Shown: positions 34,844 through 43,185 of the stretch, piece after piece
Layout of the letters: each line of letters opens with the position of its first letter
Numbering within the stretch: the stretch's first letter is position 1
Assembly: GCA_014695325.1 (NCBI GenBank)
Contig: JACJNZ010000014.1
Coordinates: 62,001 to 126,000 of the forward strand
Source: Cyanobacteria bacterium FACHB-502
GTDB lineage: Bacteria; Cyanobacteriota; Cyanobacteriia; Elainellales; Elainellaceae
DNA: 64,000 nt
Reading direction: 5' to 3'
Translations under genes and position numbers: made by a program
The notes under the pieces: generated by a model
The model's input: the letters and a program-made list of their open reading frames with translations, nothing else
Databases searched by the model: none
Told to the model about the DNA's origin: nothing

Positions 34844-35671
34844 ATGTTTCAACAGACCACCGATTCCGCCAAGGTTCAGCCCGTTTCTGCCCCTGGAGAT
34901 CCTTTGCTGGAGTTTGATCAGGTTGGGCTGGAATATCCATTTGAAGGTTCAATGCGCTGCATTATCCAGGAGGTCAGTCTTTCGATTCAGCCGGGAGAAT
35001 TTGTGGCGATCGTTGGTCCATCGGGCTGCGGCAAAACCTCGATTTTGCGGATGGTATCTGGTTTAAATCCTGCGCCGATCGGAGCGGTGCGCTACCGGGG
35101 CGAAACAATTCGCCGTCCGATGAAGAATGTTGGCATGGCGTTTCAAAATCCGGTGCTGCTGCCTTGGCGATCGACGCTGGATAATGTGCTGCTGCCGCTG
35201 GAAATTGTGCAGCCTTACAAGCGGGAGTTTAAGCAGCGCAAAGCAGAATTTGTGCAGATGGCGCAGGATTTGCTCAAAACGGTGAAGCTTCAGGACTTCC
35301 AAAAGCAGTTTCCCTGGCAGTTGTCGGGCGGAATGCGGCAGCGGGCTTCCCTTTGTCGAGCATTGATTCATCAGCCGGAGATTTTGCTGCTGGATGAGCC
35401 GTTTGGCGCACTCGATGCTTTCACCCGGGAAGAAATGTGGGTGATGCTGCAAGCCCTCTGGATGCGGGTTAAGTGCGTCAGCATTCTGATTACCCACGAT
35501 TTGCGTGAAGCAGTTTTTCTTGCCGATCGGGTTTATGTGATGGGTGCGCGTCCCAGCTCAATTATTTACGACGTGAAAATCGATCTACCTCGTCCCCGCA
35601 CCCTCGAAATGGAACTCTCCGACGAATTCAACCACTATTTCTCCACTCTCCGGCGGCATATCCAGCACTAA
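34844..35671 (+). CDS. ABC transporter ATP-binding protein (SsuB/TauB type)
   Basis: A 275-residue ATPase. Walker A is 'VGPSGCGKTSILRMVSG', the Q loop is 'GMAFQNPVLLPWRSTLDNVLLPLEIV', the signature motif is LSGGMRQRAS, and Walker B is 'ILLLDEPFGALDAFTREEMW'. This pattern is the one found in nitrate, sulfonate and taurine importers. The start is placed at the ATG at 34844 (MFQQTT), because an upstream ATG at 34751 adds residues without family resemblance. It is the middle gene of the three-gene transporter. Confidence 0.93.
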   Translation: MFQQTTDSAKVQPVSAPGDPLLEFDQVGLEYPFEGSMRCIIQEVSLSIQPGEFVAIVGPSGCGKTSILRMVSGLNPAPIGAVRYRGETIRRPMKNVGMAFQNPVLLPWRSTLDNVLLPLEIVQPYKREFKQRKAEFVQMAQDLLKTVKLQDFQKQFPWQLSGGMRQRASLCRALIHQPEILLLDEPFGALDAFTREEMWVMLQALWMRVKCVSILITHDLREAVFLADRVYVMGARPSSIIYDVKIDLPRPRTLEMELSDEFNHYFSTLRRHIQH

Positions 35672-35719
35672 CTGCTAAACCCGCCCCTACAGCAGACCAA
35701 AACCTTCACCCCCCTAGAT

Positions 35720-36481
35720 ATGAATCGATTCCTCAAATCTAAAACTGCTAGTTTTGTGCTGCCCTTTGTCGCGACGGTGCTGCTGTTTGCCCTGTGGGAA
35801 CTGGCAGTCATCCTGTTCAAAATTCAGCCGTTTACCCTGCCTGCGCCCTCAAGCATACTTCAGGCAATGATTCAATTTGCGCCGCAGCTGATGGCAAATA
35901 CGATGAGAACGCTGTGGACAACGCTCGTCGGCTTTTCGCTTGCGGTACTGGTCGGTGTAGTGCTGGGGTTTCTCATCGGCTACTCCCGCCTTGCCTACCA
36001 GACGCTTTACCCCCTGCTGGTGGCGTTTAATACGATTCCGAAGGCGGCAATTGTCCCCCTGCTGGCAATCCGGTTTGGCGCAAATGCAATTCCAGCAACG
36101 ATTACGGCTTTTCTGCTGGCGTTTTTTCCGATCGCAGTGAATGTGGCTCTAGGGCTGGATACGGTGGAGCCAGAAATGAAAGACGTGCTGCGATCGCTAG
36201 GTGCAACTCAGGTCGAAACCTTCCAGAAGGTCGGCTTTCCCCATACCCTGCCTTACCTTTTTGCGTCGCTTAAGATTGCTGCCTCGTTTGCCTTTATTGG
36301 AGCCGTAATTTCAGAATCGATCGCTTCAAACGCCGGACTGGGATATTTGATTGTGCAGGCAACATCCGACTTCAACGTGCCCCTCGCCTTTGCTGGACTG
36401 GTGGTGCTGGCACTGATGGGGGTAATTCTCTACGGCTTCTTTGTGCTGGCTGAGAAAAAGATTATTTATTGGGCACGCTAG
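35720..36481 (+). CDS. ABC transporter permease (SsuC/TauC type)
   Basis: A 253-residue permease with six membrane segments. The EAA-type loop 'VEPEMKDVLRSLGATQVETFQKVGFPHTLPYLFASL' near residues 150-185 matches the BPD_transp_1 domain of SsuC/TauC/ThiX-like importers. It ends the three-gene set (binding protein, ATPase, permease), all on the plus strand. A gap of 48 bases separates it from the ATPase gene. The following gene is on the opposite strand. Confidence 0.93.
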   Translation: MNRFLKSKTASFVLPFVATVLLFALWELAVILFKIQPFTLPAPSSILQAMIQFAPQLMANTMRTLWTTLVGFSLAVLVGVVLGFLIGYSRLAYQTLYPLLVAFNTIPKAAIVPLLAIRFGANAIPATITAFLLAFFPIAVNVALGLDTVEPEMKDVLRSLGATQVETFQKVGFPHTLPYLFASLKIAASFAFIGAVISESIASNAGLGYLIVQATSDFNVPLAFAGLVVLALMGVILYGFFVLAEKKIIYWAR

Positions 36482-36506
36482 AACCAGGAAAGCTCAGGAG
36501 AACCGG

Positions 36507-36947
36507 CTAATCTACAAATAAATCGATCGGCAAATGTCCATACATCTCGTTGATGCCGTCTTCGTCTGCTGACTGACAGGAGACTAGCACGCCTCGATGT
36601 TGGCCCTCGTAAGGGCTGGCGTAGCAGGACATGGTTCTGGAATTGAACTTGATATAAACAGGTCCTTCGATCGGCTGAAGCTCCAGGCTCGGCTGATAGC
36701 CTAGTGCTTTAGTATAGGCAGCTAAGGCAGTGCGTCCCGCTTCAATCGAGTCTGCACAAATCCCCAGCATTTGATAATCAGACTCCGCTGTCAGTAGCAT
36801 CAGGGCTTGTTGGAGCTGAGGACGATCGCCCAAGCGTGCTTCGTCTGCTTGTCTATCAGGTGGCTGCAAACCAGACGACTGCAAACAGCTAAATTGCTTA
36901 AGCAGTTGATGGGCTTCATCCAGCGTTAGAGCAGCAGAACTAGACAT
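36507..36947 (-). CDS. DUF1824 family protein
   Basis: A soluble protein of 146 residues (ATG at 36947; an ATG at 36965 would add six) that I recognise as the cyanobacterial DUF1824 family. The core 'YQMLGICADSIEAGRTALAAYTKALGY' and 'EGPVYIKFNSRTMSCYASPYEGQHRGVLVSCQS' are typical. The end 'GTYGHLPLDLF'-like part is seen as 'INEMYGHLPIDLFVD'. The function is unknown. It converges on the ABC permease gene. Confidence 0.8.
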   Translation of the reverse strand: MSSSAALTLDEAHQLLKQFSCLQSSGLQPPDRQADEARLGDRPQLQQALMLLTAESDYQMLGICADSIEAGRTALAAYTKALGYQPSLELQPIEGPVYIKFNSRTMSCYASPYEGQHRGVLVSCQSADEDGINEMYGHLPIDLFVD

Positions 36948-37378
36948 AAAGGATACTAATTGCAATCGTAAAAATTAGGAAAACTGGAGAAAGCTGATCT
37001 CAATCACTGTAATGGGCAGATCGTCAAGCGTAAATAGAAGTAGCTGCTTTATCCCCGCTCATTCCGGTTTCAAAATGACCGTAGATTGACCGGATGTTTT
37101 GAGATAGGCTTACTCGCCTGGCAGTAGGTTTAGCTTGATCCCCGCTGTGTTCTCGGCAAGAAATAGAAATTAACAATGGGGAAAGCACTGAGTTTTATAA
37201 CTTAAGAGTCAGGATTAATTCCACGATTCTAAAGAGAATCTGAATACCGATCTACGGTCTGAGATAGGCCAAAGTCTCACCGGATAAAGACTTCCCGATT
37301 TTTTATTCGGGAAAATGAATCGCTAGCCTAGACGAAGATTGAGATTAGCTTTTTTAACCAATTAGACATTCACATCTT
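36948..37378. promoter_or_regulatory. Long leader region before a four-cysteine protein gene
   Basis: This divergent spacer of 431 bases contains two overlapping hairpins (37272-37293 and 37292-37313) and a 9-base direct repeat GAGATAGGC at 37101 and 37261. The arrangement looks like a structured 5' leader of the gene at 37379. No match to a named riboswitch class is visible to me. Confidence 0.35.
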
Positions 37379-37687
37379 ATGGATACGACGGTTAGGGGGG
37401 TTTCATCCTGTCGGCACTGCCAATTTTACAAGATGGAGGGGCGGCGTGGCGGTTTTTGCTATCAGCTTGGGGTGCTGGTTCAGGGACGCTGGCGGGCTTG
37501 CACGTTTGCCACTCCTCTGTTTGCTACCTCGGTTACTCCACGGTTCTCTGAAGGAGAGATTACTGCAGATGTCCCCCAATTAGTGTCTTTGCAGGAAGCC
37601 CTAGAGGAGGCGATCGCTGCTGAACCCTTCATGCCTTTGGAAGAATACCCTAATCCGATTTCTGGACTTATTGCGTCCAATTCGTAG
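37379..37687 (+). CDS. Small four-cysteine protein of unknown function
   Basis: A 102-residue soluble protein. Four cysteines in the first half (Cys11, Cys14, Cys27, Cys41) give a CxxC-x12-C-x13-C pattern with 'GGFCYQLGVLVQGRWRACTFA', which could bind zinc or an iron-sulfur cluster. The C-terminal half is acidic and lacks motifs ('QLVSLQEALEEAIAAEPFMPLEEY'). I have the impression of a conserved cyanobacterial small protein, but cannot name a family. There is no clear Shine-Dalgarno sequence before the ATG. Confidence 0.7.
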   Translation: MDTTVRGVSSCRHCQFYKMEGRRGGFCYQLGVLVQGRWRACTFATPLFATSVTPRFSEGEITADVPQLVSLQEALEEAIAAEPFMPLEEYPNPISGLIASNS

Positions 37688-38002
37688 CCTGTGTAGATTG
37701 TCCAGCAAAATCGTTCTTCAGTAAGGGCAAAGATTTTGTATCTTCACAAGCATCAACCTGGCAGCCAGACCAGACCTAGTGGAAAGCGACGAAGTGGAAA
37801 GGTACGAATCGCTTATGACGGTGCCTTAGGAGCTATCACGGGACAGCGATGATGAAGCAGCTTTCTACACCCCACCGTCAGCTCTTGACTAGGCTGCTCT
37901 TTATTGGACTGCTCTTTTAACTGAACTTAGGATCTCAAAGAGGAGCACCGCTTGATCAGGGTGCAGGATTAGGAGAAAACCTTAAATCTCTGGAATTCAG
38001 AA
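37688..38002. other. 315-base spacer
   Basis: It lies between the four-cysteine gene and tRNA-Ser. A 23-codon open frame at 37849-37920 has a hydrophobic end but no ribosome binding site. I see nothing else. Confidence 0.4.
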
Positions 38003-38089
38003 CGGAGAGAGAGGGATTCGAACCCTCGTTAGAGTTACCCCTAAACAGCATTTCCAGTGCTGCGCCTTCAACCACTCGGCCATCTCTCC
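38003..38089 (-). tRNA. tRNA-Ser (GGA anticodon)
   Basis: Read on the minus strand, the gene is 87 bases with an acceptor stem GGAGAGA / TCTCTCC and a G discriminator. The D arm is GGCCGAGTGGTTGAAGGC, the anticodon loop CTGGAAA gives the anticodon GGA, a class II variable arm follows, and the T arm is GAGGGTTCGAATCCCTC. CCA is not encoded, so it must be added after processing. The anticodon reads UCC and UCU serine codons. Confidence 0.96.
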
Positions 38090-38375
38090 AGGGGATATGA
38101 TTTGTGAGCCATTGCTGTTCACAAGAAAACTATGGTAGCAGAAATCAGCCGCAGAAATCCGATCGCCCCAAAAATATCCCCTCGACAATCCAGTCCCGAT
38201 TGCCAGTCCCGATTGTAGGTAACGAGGCATCCTAACAAATGTCTCGCTAGCGACTCAGACAGAAGGACATGGCAGCCACTATGATGAGCTATTGGGCATT
38301 AAGGATCTGAGCATCGGCTGTTAGGGCAGATGTTCCGTTGTTTAAGCTTTGCCCGAAGCAATTTGAGGCTGATTC

Positions 38376-38744
38376 ATGACGCGCGTTTACACCGTTCGGA
38401 TTCAAAATCCGCAGAAGGGGACTTGCTATACGGTTCAGGTTCCCGAAGATCGATACATTCTAATGAAGGCAGAATCGCAGGGTGCAGATTTGCCATATTC
38501 TTGCCGTAATGGAGCCTGTACTGCCTGTGCCGTTCGAATTCACTCTGGCGAGGTGTATCAGCCGGAAGCGATGGGGCTGTCTCCGAAACTGCGGGAACAG
38601 GGTTATGCGCTGTTGTGCGTCAGCTATCCGCGCTCGGATTTGGAAGTCGAAACCCAGGATGAAGATGAAGTGTATGAGCTTCAGTTTGGGCAACATTTTG
38701 GCAGAGGAACTGTGCGGCGCGGACTGCCACTAGACGAGGAATAG
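38376..38744 (+). CDS. Plant-type [2Fe-2S] ferredoxin with C-terminal extension
   Basis: A 122-residue ferredoxin. The cluster ligands Cys43, Cys48, Cys51 and Cys81 have the C-x4-C-x2-C-x29-C spacing of plant-type ferredoxins ('YSCRNGACTACAVRIHSGEV', 'LLCVSYP'). Compared with photosynthetic PetF (about 97 residues), it has a 20- to 25-residue C-terminal tail ('LQFGQHFGRGTVRRGLPLDEE'), a feature of the less abundant cyanobacterial ferredoxins. Its electron partner is unknown. The inositol-phosphatase-like gene starts five bases later, so the two are probably co-transcribed. Confidence 0.93.
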   Translation: MTRVYTVRIQNPQKGTCYTVQVPEDRYILMKAESQGADLPYSCRNGACTACAVRIHSGEVYQPEAMGLSPKLREQGYALLCVSYPRSDLEVETQDEDEVYELQFGQHFGRGTVRRGLPLDEE

Positions 38745-38749
38745 CATCC

Positions 38750-39634
38750 ATGACTGAACCGATCGGCGATCGCCCCACGGTTAATCCACAAATGGTTAAT
38801 GCACAAACTGCCGAACTGCAAATTTTTCTCGATGTTGCGACCGAGGCTGCATTAACAGGCGGAGCAATTCTGCAAGCATTTACAGGCAAGCTGGAGCAGA
38901 TTCAGGAAAAGGGACGACCAGGTGATCTGGTAACAGAAGCAGATAAAGCAGCAGAAGCGGCAATTCTAGAAATTATTCGGCGGCATTTTCCCAGTCATGC
39001 CATTCTGGCAGAAGAATCGGGACGCTCCGGCGATGAAGGCGATTGGTTATGGGCGATCGATCCCCTCGATGGTACGACGAACTATGCCCATCAGTATCCT
39101 GCCTATTGCTGTTCGATCGGGCTATTGGTTAAGGGCATTCCTCAAGTGGGCGTGATTTTCGATCCGTTTCGGCAAGAGCTATTTCGCGCTGCAACTGGAT
39201 TGGGCGCAACCTGCAATCGGCGATCGATTCGGGTTTCTCAGACCGAGCATCTGAGACAGAGCTTACTGGTGACGGGCTTTGCGTACGATCGTCATCAAAC
39301 CCCCGACAATAACTATGCCGAGTTTTGTCATTTCACCCATCTAACGCAGGGTGTGAGACGGAGTGGGTCAGCCGCCCTTGATCTGGCGTATGTTGCCTGT
39401 GGGCGACTTGATGGCTTTTGGGAGCGGGGTTTGTCGCCCTGGGATATGGTGGCAGGCGTAGTGCTGGTGCGCGAATCGGGGGGAGAAGTGACGGCATACG
39501 ATCGCAGTTCGTTTGTACTGGAATCAGGGCGAATTCTGGCAACGAACGGACGCATTCATCAGGAAATAAGTCAAGAATTGCTGCAAGTGAAGCCGCTTGT
39601 CGATAGCAGCCATCTTCCATCACTCAAGACCTGA
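38750..39634 (+). CDS. Inositol monophosphatase family protein
   Basis: A 294-residue magnesium-dependent phosphatase of the IMPase/SuhB superfamily. The metal-binding motifs are 'LAEESGRSG', 'WAIDPLDGTTNYAHQYP' and 'GLSPWDMVAGVVLVRESGG', all intact. Family members act on inositol monophosphate, fructose 1,6-bisphosphate, histidinol phosphate or PAP; the long N-terminus and 'RRSGSAALDLAYVACGRLDGFWE' fit the IMPase/SuhB branch. The exact substrate is open. It follows the ferredoxin gene closely. Confidence 0.9.
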   Translation: MTEPIGDRPTVNPQMVNAQTAELQIFLDVATEAALTGGAILQAFTGKLEQIQEKGRPGDLVTEADKAAEAAILEIIRRHFPSHAILAEESGRSGDEGDWLWAIDPLDGTTNYAHQYPAYCCSIGLLVKGIPQVGVIFDPFRQELFRAATGLGATCNRRSIRVSQTEHLRQSLLVTGFAYDRHQTPDNNYAEFCHFTHLTQGVRRSGSAALDLAYVACGRLDGFWERGLSPWDMVAGVVLVRESGGEVTAYDRSSFVLESGRILATNGRIHQEISQELLQVKPLVDSSHLPSLKT

Positions 39635-39752
39635 GAATCTACCGCGAGGTCGCCCAAGCGGATACGGATTCAGCAGTTCTCATTGGTTAGATAATCGCAG
39701 TACACTGAAGGGAACCCTAGACTAGACCTGTTGAGGGTGTGAAATCAGCAGC

Positions 39753-40697
39753 ATGGCTTTCAAAATTGAGCAAGGGCTATTTAGTCTTAACTTCACCGAT
39801 TACCACGCAATTTTAGGCGTTGCGATCGATGCAGATCTAAAAGAAATTCGGAAACGATATCTGCAAGTGGCGCGTCGCCTTCACCCAGACAGTAACTCTG
39901 CGGCGGATGAAACCGATCGACACCGAGCAGCCAATTTCCTGTCAAAGCTGGTCAATCCAGCTTATGAGAAGCTGTCTCAGGAAAAGAACTACAGCGAATA
40001 CTGTATTCTAGTGCGGCTTAAGGGACAGCAGGCACTCCAGCAGCAGGAAACCGTGGCACTGATGACAGATGCCGCGCTAAAGCTGGCAGCGACTAGCGAT
40101 GTAGACAACACTTACCGGGCAGCTATGCGCGAACTTGCATCCCGGCAATATGAGCAGCTTGACCAGGCGATCGACATGATTGGGCAGATTAGTGAACTGA
40201 ATCTGGTCTACCTGATGCGAAAGGAAAAAAGAAAGGAGTCCCCGCTACCTTCGCCTCAGAGCAACTCCTCGAATCCAGCTGTCAAAGCCGCAAATGCTCA
40301 ATCCCCAACTCCTGCTCAGCCTGCGCCTGCCGCCCCACCGACCCGCGACGCGCTAATTGAATCCTACCTGTGGCGAGCACAAGAGCTTGAAAATCGCAAA
40401 GACTATTCCAAAGCAATTTTGGAACTTCGCGAAGCATTAAAACTGGAGCCAACCAATAGCACCTGCCATAGCCGCTTGGGAGTTGTCTTTCTCAAGACCA
40501 ACCAGCTTACAATGGCAAAAATTCACTTCAACAAGGCATTAGAATTGAATCCCCAAGATGCGGTAGCCTTGGAAGGTAAACGCAAACTAGAGGGTCCAGG
40601 CAGCAAGGCAGCCACCGCGAAACCAGATGCAAAAGGCAAAAAGCCGAATGCAGGAGGCGGAGGTTTGTTTGGGTTGTTTGGCGGCAAGAAGAAGTAA
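39753..40697 (+). CDS. DnaJ-domain protein with TPR repeats
   Basis: A 314-residue protein. An N-terminal J domain (about residues 14-80) holds the HPD motif in RRLHPDSN, so it can stimulate a DnaK/Hsp70 ATPase. A Pro/Ala/Ser linker follows, then about two to three TPR units ('NRKDYSKAILELREALKLEPTNSTCHSRLG', 'NQLTMAKIHFNKALELNPQDAVALEGK'). A Gly/Lys-rich tail ends 'GGGLFGLFGGKKK'. This J-TPR family is common in cyanobacteria; the client is unknown. hisZ follows after five bases. Confidence 0.88.
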   Translation: MAFKIEQGLFSLNFTDYHAILGVAIDADLKEIRKRYLQVARRLHPDSNSAADETDRHRAANFLSKLVNPAYEKLSQEKNYSEYCILVRLKGQQALQQQETVALMTDAALKLAATSDVDNTYRAAMRELASRQYEQLDQAIDMIGQISELNLVYLMRKEKRKESPLPSPQSNSSNPAVKAANAQSPTPAQPAPAAPPTRDALIESYLWRAQELENRKDYSKAILELREALKLEPTNSTCHSRLGVVFLKTNQLTMAKIHFNKALELNPQDAVALEGKRKLEGPGSKAATAKPDAKGKKPNAGGGGLFGLFGGKKK

Positions 40698-40702
40698 TTG
40701 TA

Positions 40703-41926
40703 ATGGTTTATCAACCGCCTGTCGGAGCGCGAGATCTGTTTCCCCTGGATGTCGCTCAAAAACGCTGGATCGAAGATCATATTCAAACCGTCTTTCATCG
40801 CTGGGGCTATCACCGGATTATTACCTCTACCCTGGAGCGGCTGGAGACCCTTATGGCAGGCGGGGCGATCGACCCAGCAACCGTAATCCAGCTTCAAGAC
40901 TTAGAAGGGCAACCCTTGGGGTTACGTCCTGAATTGACTGCCTCGATCGCCAGAGCTGCTGTTACTCGCATGGCAGGTGTTCCCTATCCACAGCGGCTTT
41001 ATTACAACGCCAATGTGTTTCGGCGGGCAGAGCAGGGCAACCACAATCGGCAGCAGGAGTTTTACCAGGCAGGCGTTGAGCTACTGGGCGCGGGCAGCGT
41101 TGCGGCGGATGCAGAAATTGTGCTGCTGCTGGCAAACTGTTTGCAGGCGTTGGGATTGCCCCACTGTCATCTGATTCTGGGCGATGCCGGGCTGACGCGA
41201 TCGCTGCTGTCAATCTTTCCGGGAAATGTGCGCGATCAGGTGCGAGAAGCGATTGCCACTCTGGATCGAATGCGGCTAGAAACCATGAACCTGTCGCCAG
41301 AACTGCGAGAACGGGCACTGCTGCTGCTCGATTTGCGTGGAAATCCGGCGGATGTACTGCAAAAAATCTCCGGCTTTGACTTGGAGCCTGCTCAGCGAGA
41401 AACGGTCAACAACCTGAAACTGCTGCTGGAACTGCTCCAAGCCAGTCAGCTTCAGGAATCGCTTGCGATCGTGCTGGACTTAAGCCTGATTCAAACCTTT
41501 GACTACTACACGGGCATTGTGTTTGAGGTCGTCAGCGGTACGGCTTCCGGTCAGCGAGTTTTGGGTCAGGGGGGACGCTATGACCAGCTTCTAGAGCTAT
41601 ATCATCCTCAAGGAATTCCCTGTCCTGGAATCGGCTTTGTGCTGAATATTGAGGAACTGCATCAAGTTCTGCTTAGTCGAGAAAAACTGCCGCTCCACAC
41701 CCCTGCCTGCGATTGGCTGGTCGTAGCCAAAACGCCTATATCAATGGCAAATGCCTTCGCTTATGCTGCAACGCTGCGAGAGTCTGTCCCGCTGGTGCGA
41801 GTTGAAGTGGAGCTGGGCGATCGATCGAACCCGGATGACATTCGCAGCTATGCTCGTCAAAGACGAATTCGCCAGATTGCCTGGGTTAGTGCAGAAGGGC
41901 GATCGGAGCTAGAAACGCTGAACTAA
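40703..41926 (+). CDS. hisZ: ATP phosphoribosyltransferase regulatory subunit HisZ
   Basis: HisZ is a histidyl-tRNA-synthetase-like protein that forms the regulatory partner of short-form HisG in the first step of histidine synthesis. The 407-residue length is normal for cyanobacteria. The N-terminus 'PPVGARDLFPLDVAQKRWIE' and 'PELTASIARAAVTRM' match the family, as does the degenerate synthetase-like 'VFRRAEQGNHNRQQEFYQAGVELLG'. The class II synthetase tRNA-binding C-terminus is absent, so it does not charge tRNA. It follows the DnaJ-TPR gene by five bases. Confidence 0.93.
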   Translation: MVYQPPVGARDLFPLDVAQKRWIEDHIQTVFHRWGYHRIITSTLERLETLMAGGAIDPATVIQLQDLEGQPLGLRPELTASIARAAVTRMAGVPYPQRLYYNANVFRRAEQGNHNRQQEFYQAGVELLGAGSVAADAEIVLLLANCLQALGLPHCHLILGDAGLTRSLLSIFPGNVRDQVREAIATLDRMRLETMNLSPELRERALLLLDLRGNPADVLQKISGFDLEPAQRETVNNLKLLLELLQASQLQESLAIVLDLSLIQTFDYYTGIVFEVVSGTASGQRVLGQGGRYDQLLELYHPQGIPCPGIGFVLNIEELHQVLLSREKLPLHTPACDWLVVAKTPISMANAFAYAATLRESVPLVRVEVELGDRSNPDDIRSYARQRRIRQIAWVSAEGRSELETLN

Positions 41927-42245
41927 TCCTTGCCTAAATCGTCTAGACTAATAGCCGAACCTGGGTTCAATCAAAGACTTGGAACCAAAATGAGATTTGC
42001 CTCGTCCAAGATGGGCAGTCTAAGATTCAGATAATTTGAATTAAACTTTGCCTTTCGCTGTCTTTTCGATCGCGCTAAGCGTTGATTCAAACCTTCTGAC
42101 TAAACCAAACTGTGCTAATCAGTTGATTAAAGTGATTAAAGCTGCATTGGGGCTGATTGTTGTGGACACCTCGAAACCCTCTTATCCCGCTTTGGATTTT
42201 GAAACATCTGCCGATCGCCCCAATGAAGAACCTACTAGAGAGCCA

Positions 42246-42578
42246 ATGACGATTTCTACTCGCAATCAGTTACCGCTTGCTTCGTGTGCTGTTCCAGTAG
42301 CGCACGCTTCGAGGCATTCTCCAAAGGCAATCACCGCTGCTTTGCCGTGGTTGCACTCAACCCGCAATCTTGATTTTTGTCTGCTTGCCCTTTGCTCGTG
42401 CTTGCTGGCAGTGCTCTGTCATCAAGTGGTCGTGATGCCAGGGAGCGGGACTGCCGCTAGCTCGATCGTTTCTTCTACCGCGACAACGCGATCTGCCCAG
42501 CTTGATTTTCTATTTAAAGCAGGGCTGTTTACAGGGAAAGAGCAGCCAGAAATCGGGGACGAGGAAGATCCGGTTTAA
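42246..42578 (+). CDS. Hypothetical membrane-anchored protein, start uncertain
   Basis: A 110-residue frame with one hydrophobic segment ('FCLLALCSCLLAVLCHQVVVM') and an acidic C-terminus ('EQPEIGDEEDPV'). No family is recognised. Upstream in-frame codons at 42162 (GTG) and 42048 (TTG) could extend it, with little support. The hydrophobic anchor and the acidic tail suggest a real protein, but the composition (many Ser, Thr and Ala) is weak evidence. Confidence 0.4.
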   Translation: MTISTRNQLPLASCAVPVAHASRHSPKAITAALPWLHSTRNLDFCLLALCSCLLAVLCHQVVVMPGSGTAASSIVSSTATTRSAQLDFLFKAGLFTGKEQPEIGDEEDPV

Positions 42579-42651
42579 TCACTTTTAATGACCAATGCGA
42601 AGGCACAAGCGATAGACTGCATGAAGTCAAAACGATTGCCTTCTTAGTCCC

Positions 42652-43185
42652 ATGATTTTGCATAGCCTGATTTATATTCTGGCGGTTTTGGGTGCAAACT
42701 ACACCACCACGCCAGAATGGTTTATTCCCTTGCCCCTGTTTGGGCAGGTTGCCTTTGGAACCTTTTTGTTTGGCGCAACATTTACACAGCGCGATCGACT
42801 CCATTACGCAGGGCGTCGCTGGGTTTATAGCACGATCGCCGTCGCTGCGTTCGCCAATGTGTTAATGAGTTCAGTGCTCGGTGTGCCGATGCGAATTATC
42901 ATCGCGTCATTTGCTGCAATTCTGCTTTCCGAGACTGCTGATACAGAAATTTATCAAAAGCTGCTTCAGCGATCGTGGTTTGTACGCGTTGCCGGAAGCA
43001 ATGCCGTCTCGATTCCGTTAGACACCTTCCTGTTTACCCTGATCGCGTTCTGGGGTGTGCTGCCGCTCGATCAGATTCTTGCCCTGCTGGTGGGTGAAAC
43101 CCTGGTCAAGTACCTGATTGGGGCATTGACTGCCCTTTATCGCGGTCGTCAGCCCGACCCCATCCAGAACGGACACCAGGGCTAG
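42652..43185 (+). CDS. VUT (DUF165) family, queuosine-precursor-type transporter
   Basis: A 177-residue membrane protein with five to six membrane segments. It has the VUT family features 'ILAVLGANYTTT' and 'TQRDRLHYAGRRWVYS' at the N-terminus and 'SNAVSIPLDTFLFTLIAFWG' in the middle. Members such as E. coli YhhQ import 7-cyano-7-deazaguanine or 7-aminomethyl-7-deazaguanine for queuosine in tRNA. No queuosine synthesis gene is adjacent, so the role is by family only. Its stop codon overlaps that of the CPP1-like gene on the other strand. Confidence 0.83.
   Translation: MILHSLIYILAVLGANYTTTPEWFIPLPLFGQVAFGTFLFGATFTQRDRLHYAGRRWVYSTIAVAAFANVLMSSVLGVPMRIIIASFAAILLSETADTEIYQKLLQRSWFVRVAGSNAVSIPLDTFLFTLIAFWGVLPLDQILALLVGETLVKYLIGALTALYRGRQPDPIQNGHQG

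Noticed and set aside
37849-37920. 23-codon frame with a hydrophobic end (MMKQLSTPHRQ...)
   Set aside because: No Shine-Dalgarno sequence, no match to a known small membrane protein, and it lies in a spacer with many short open frames.
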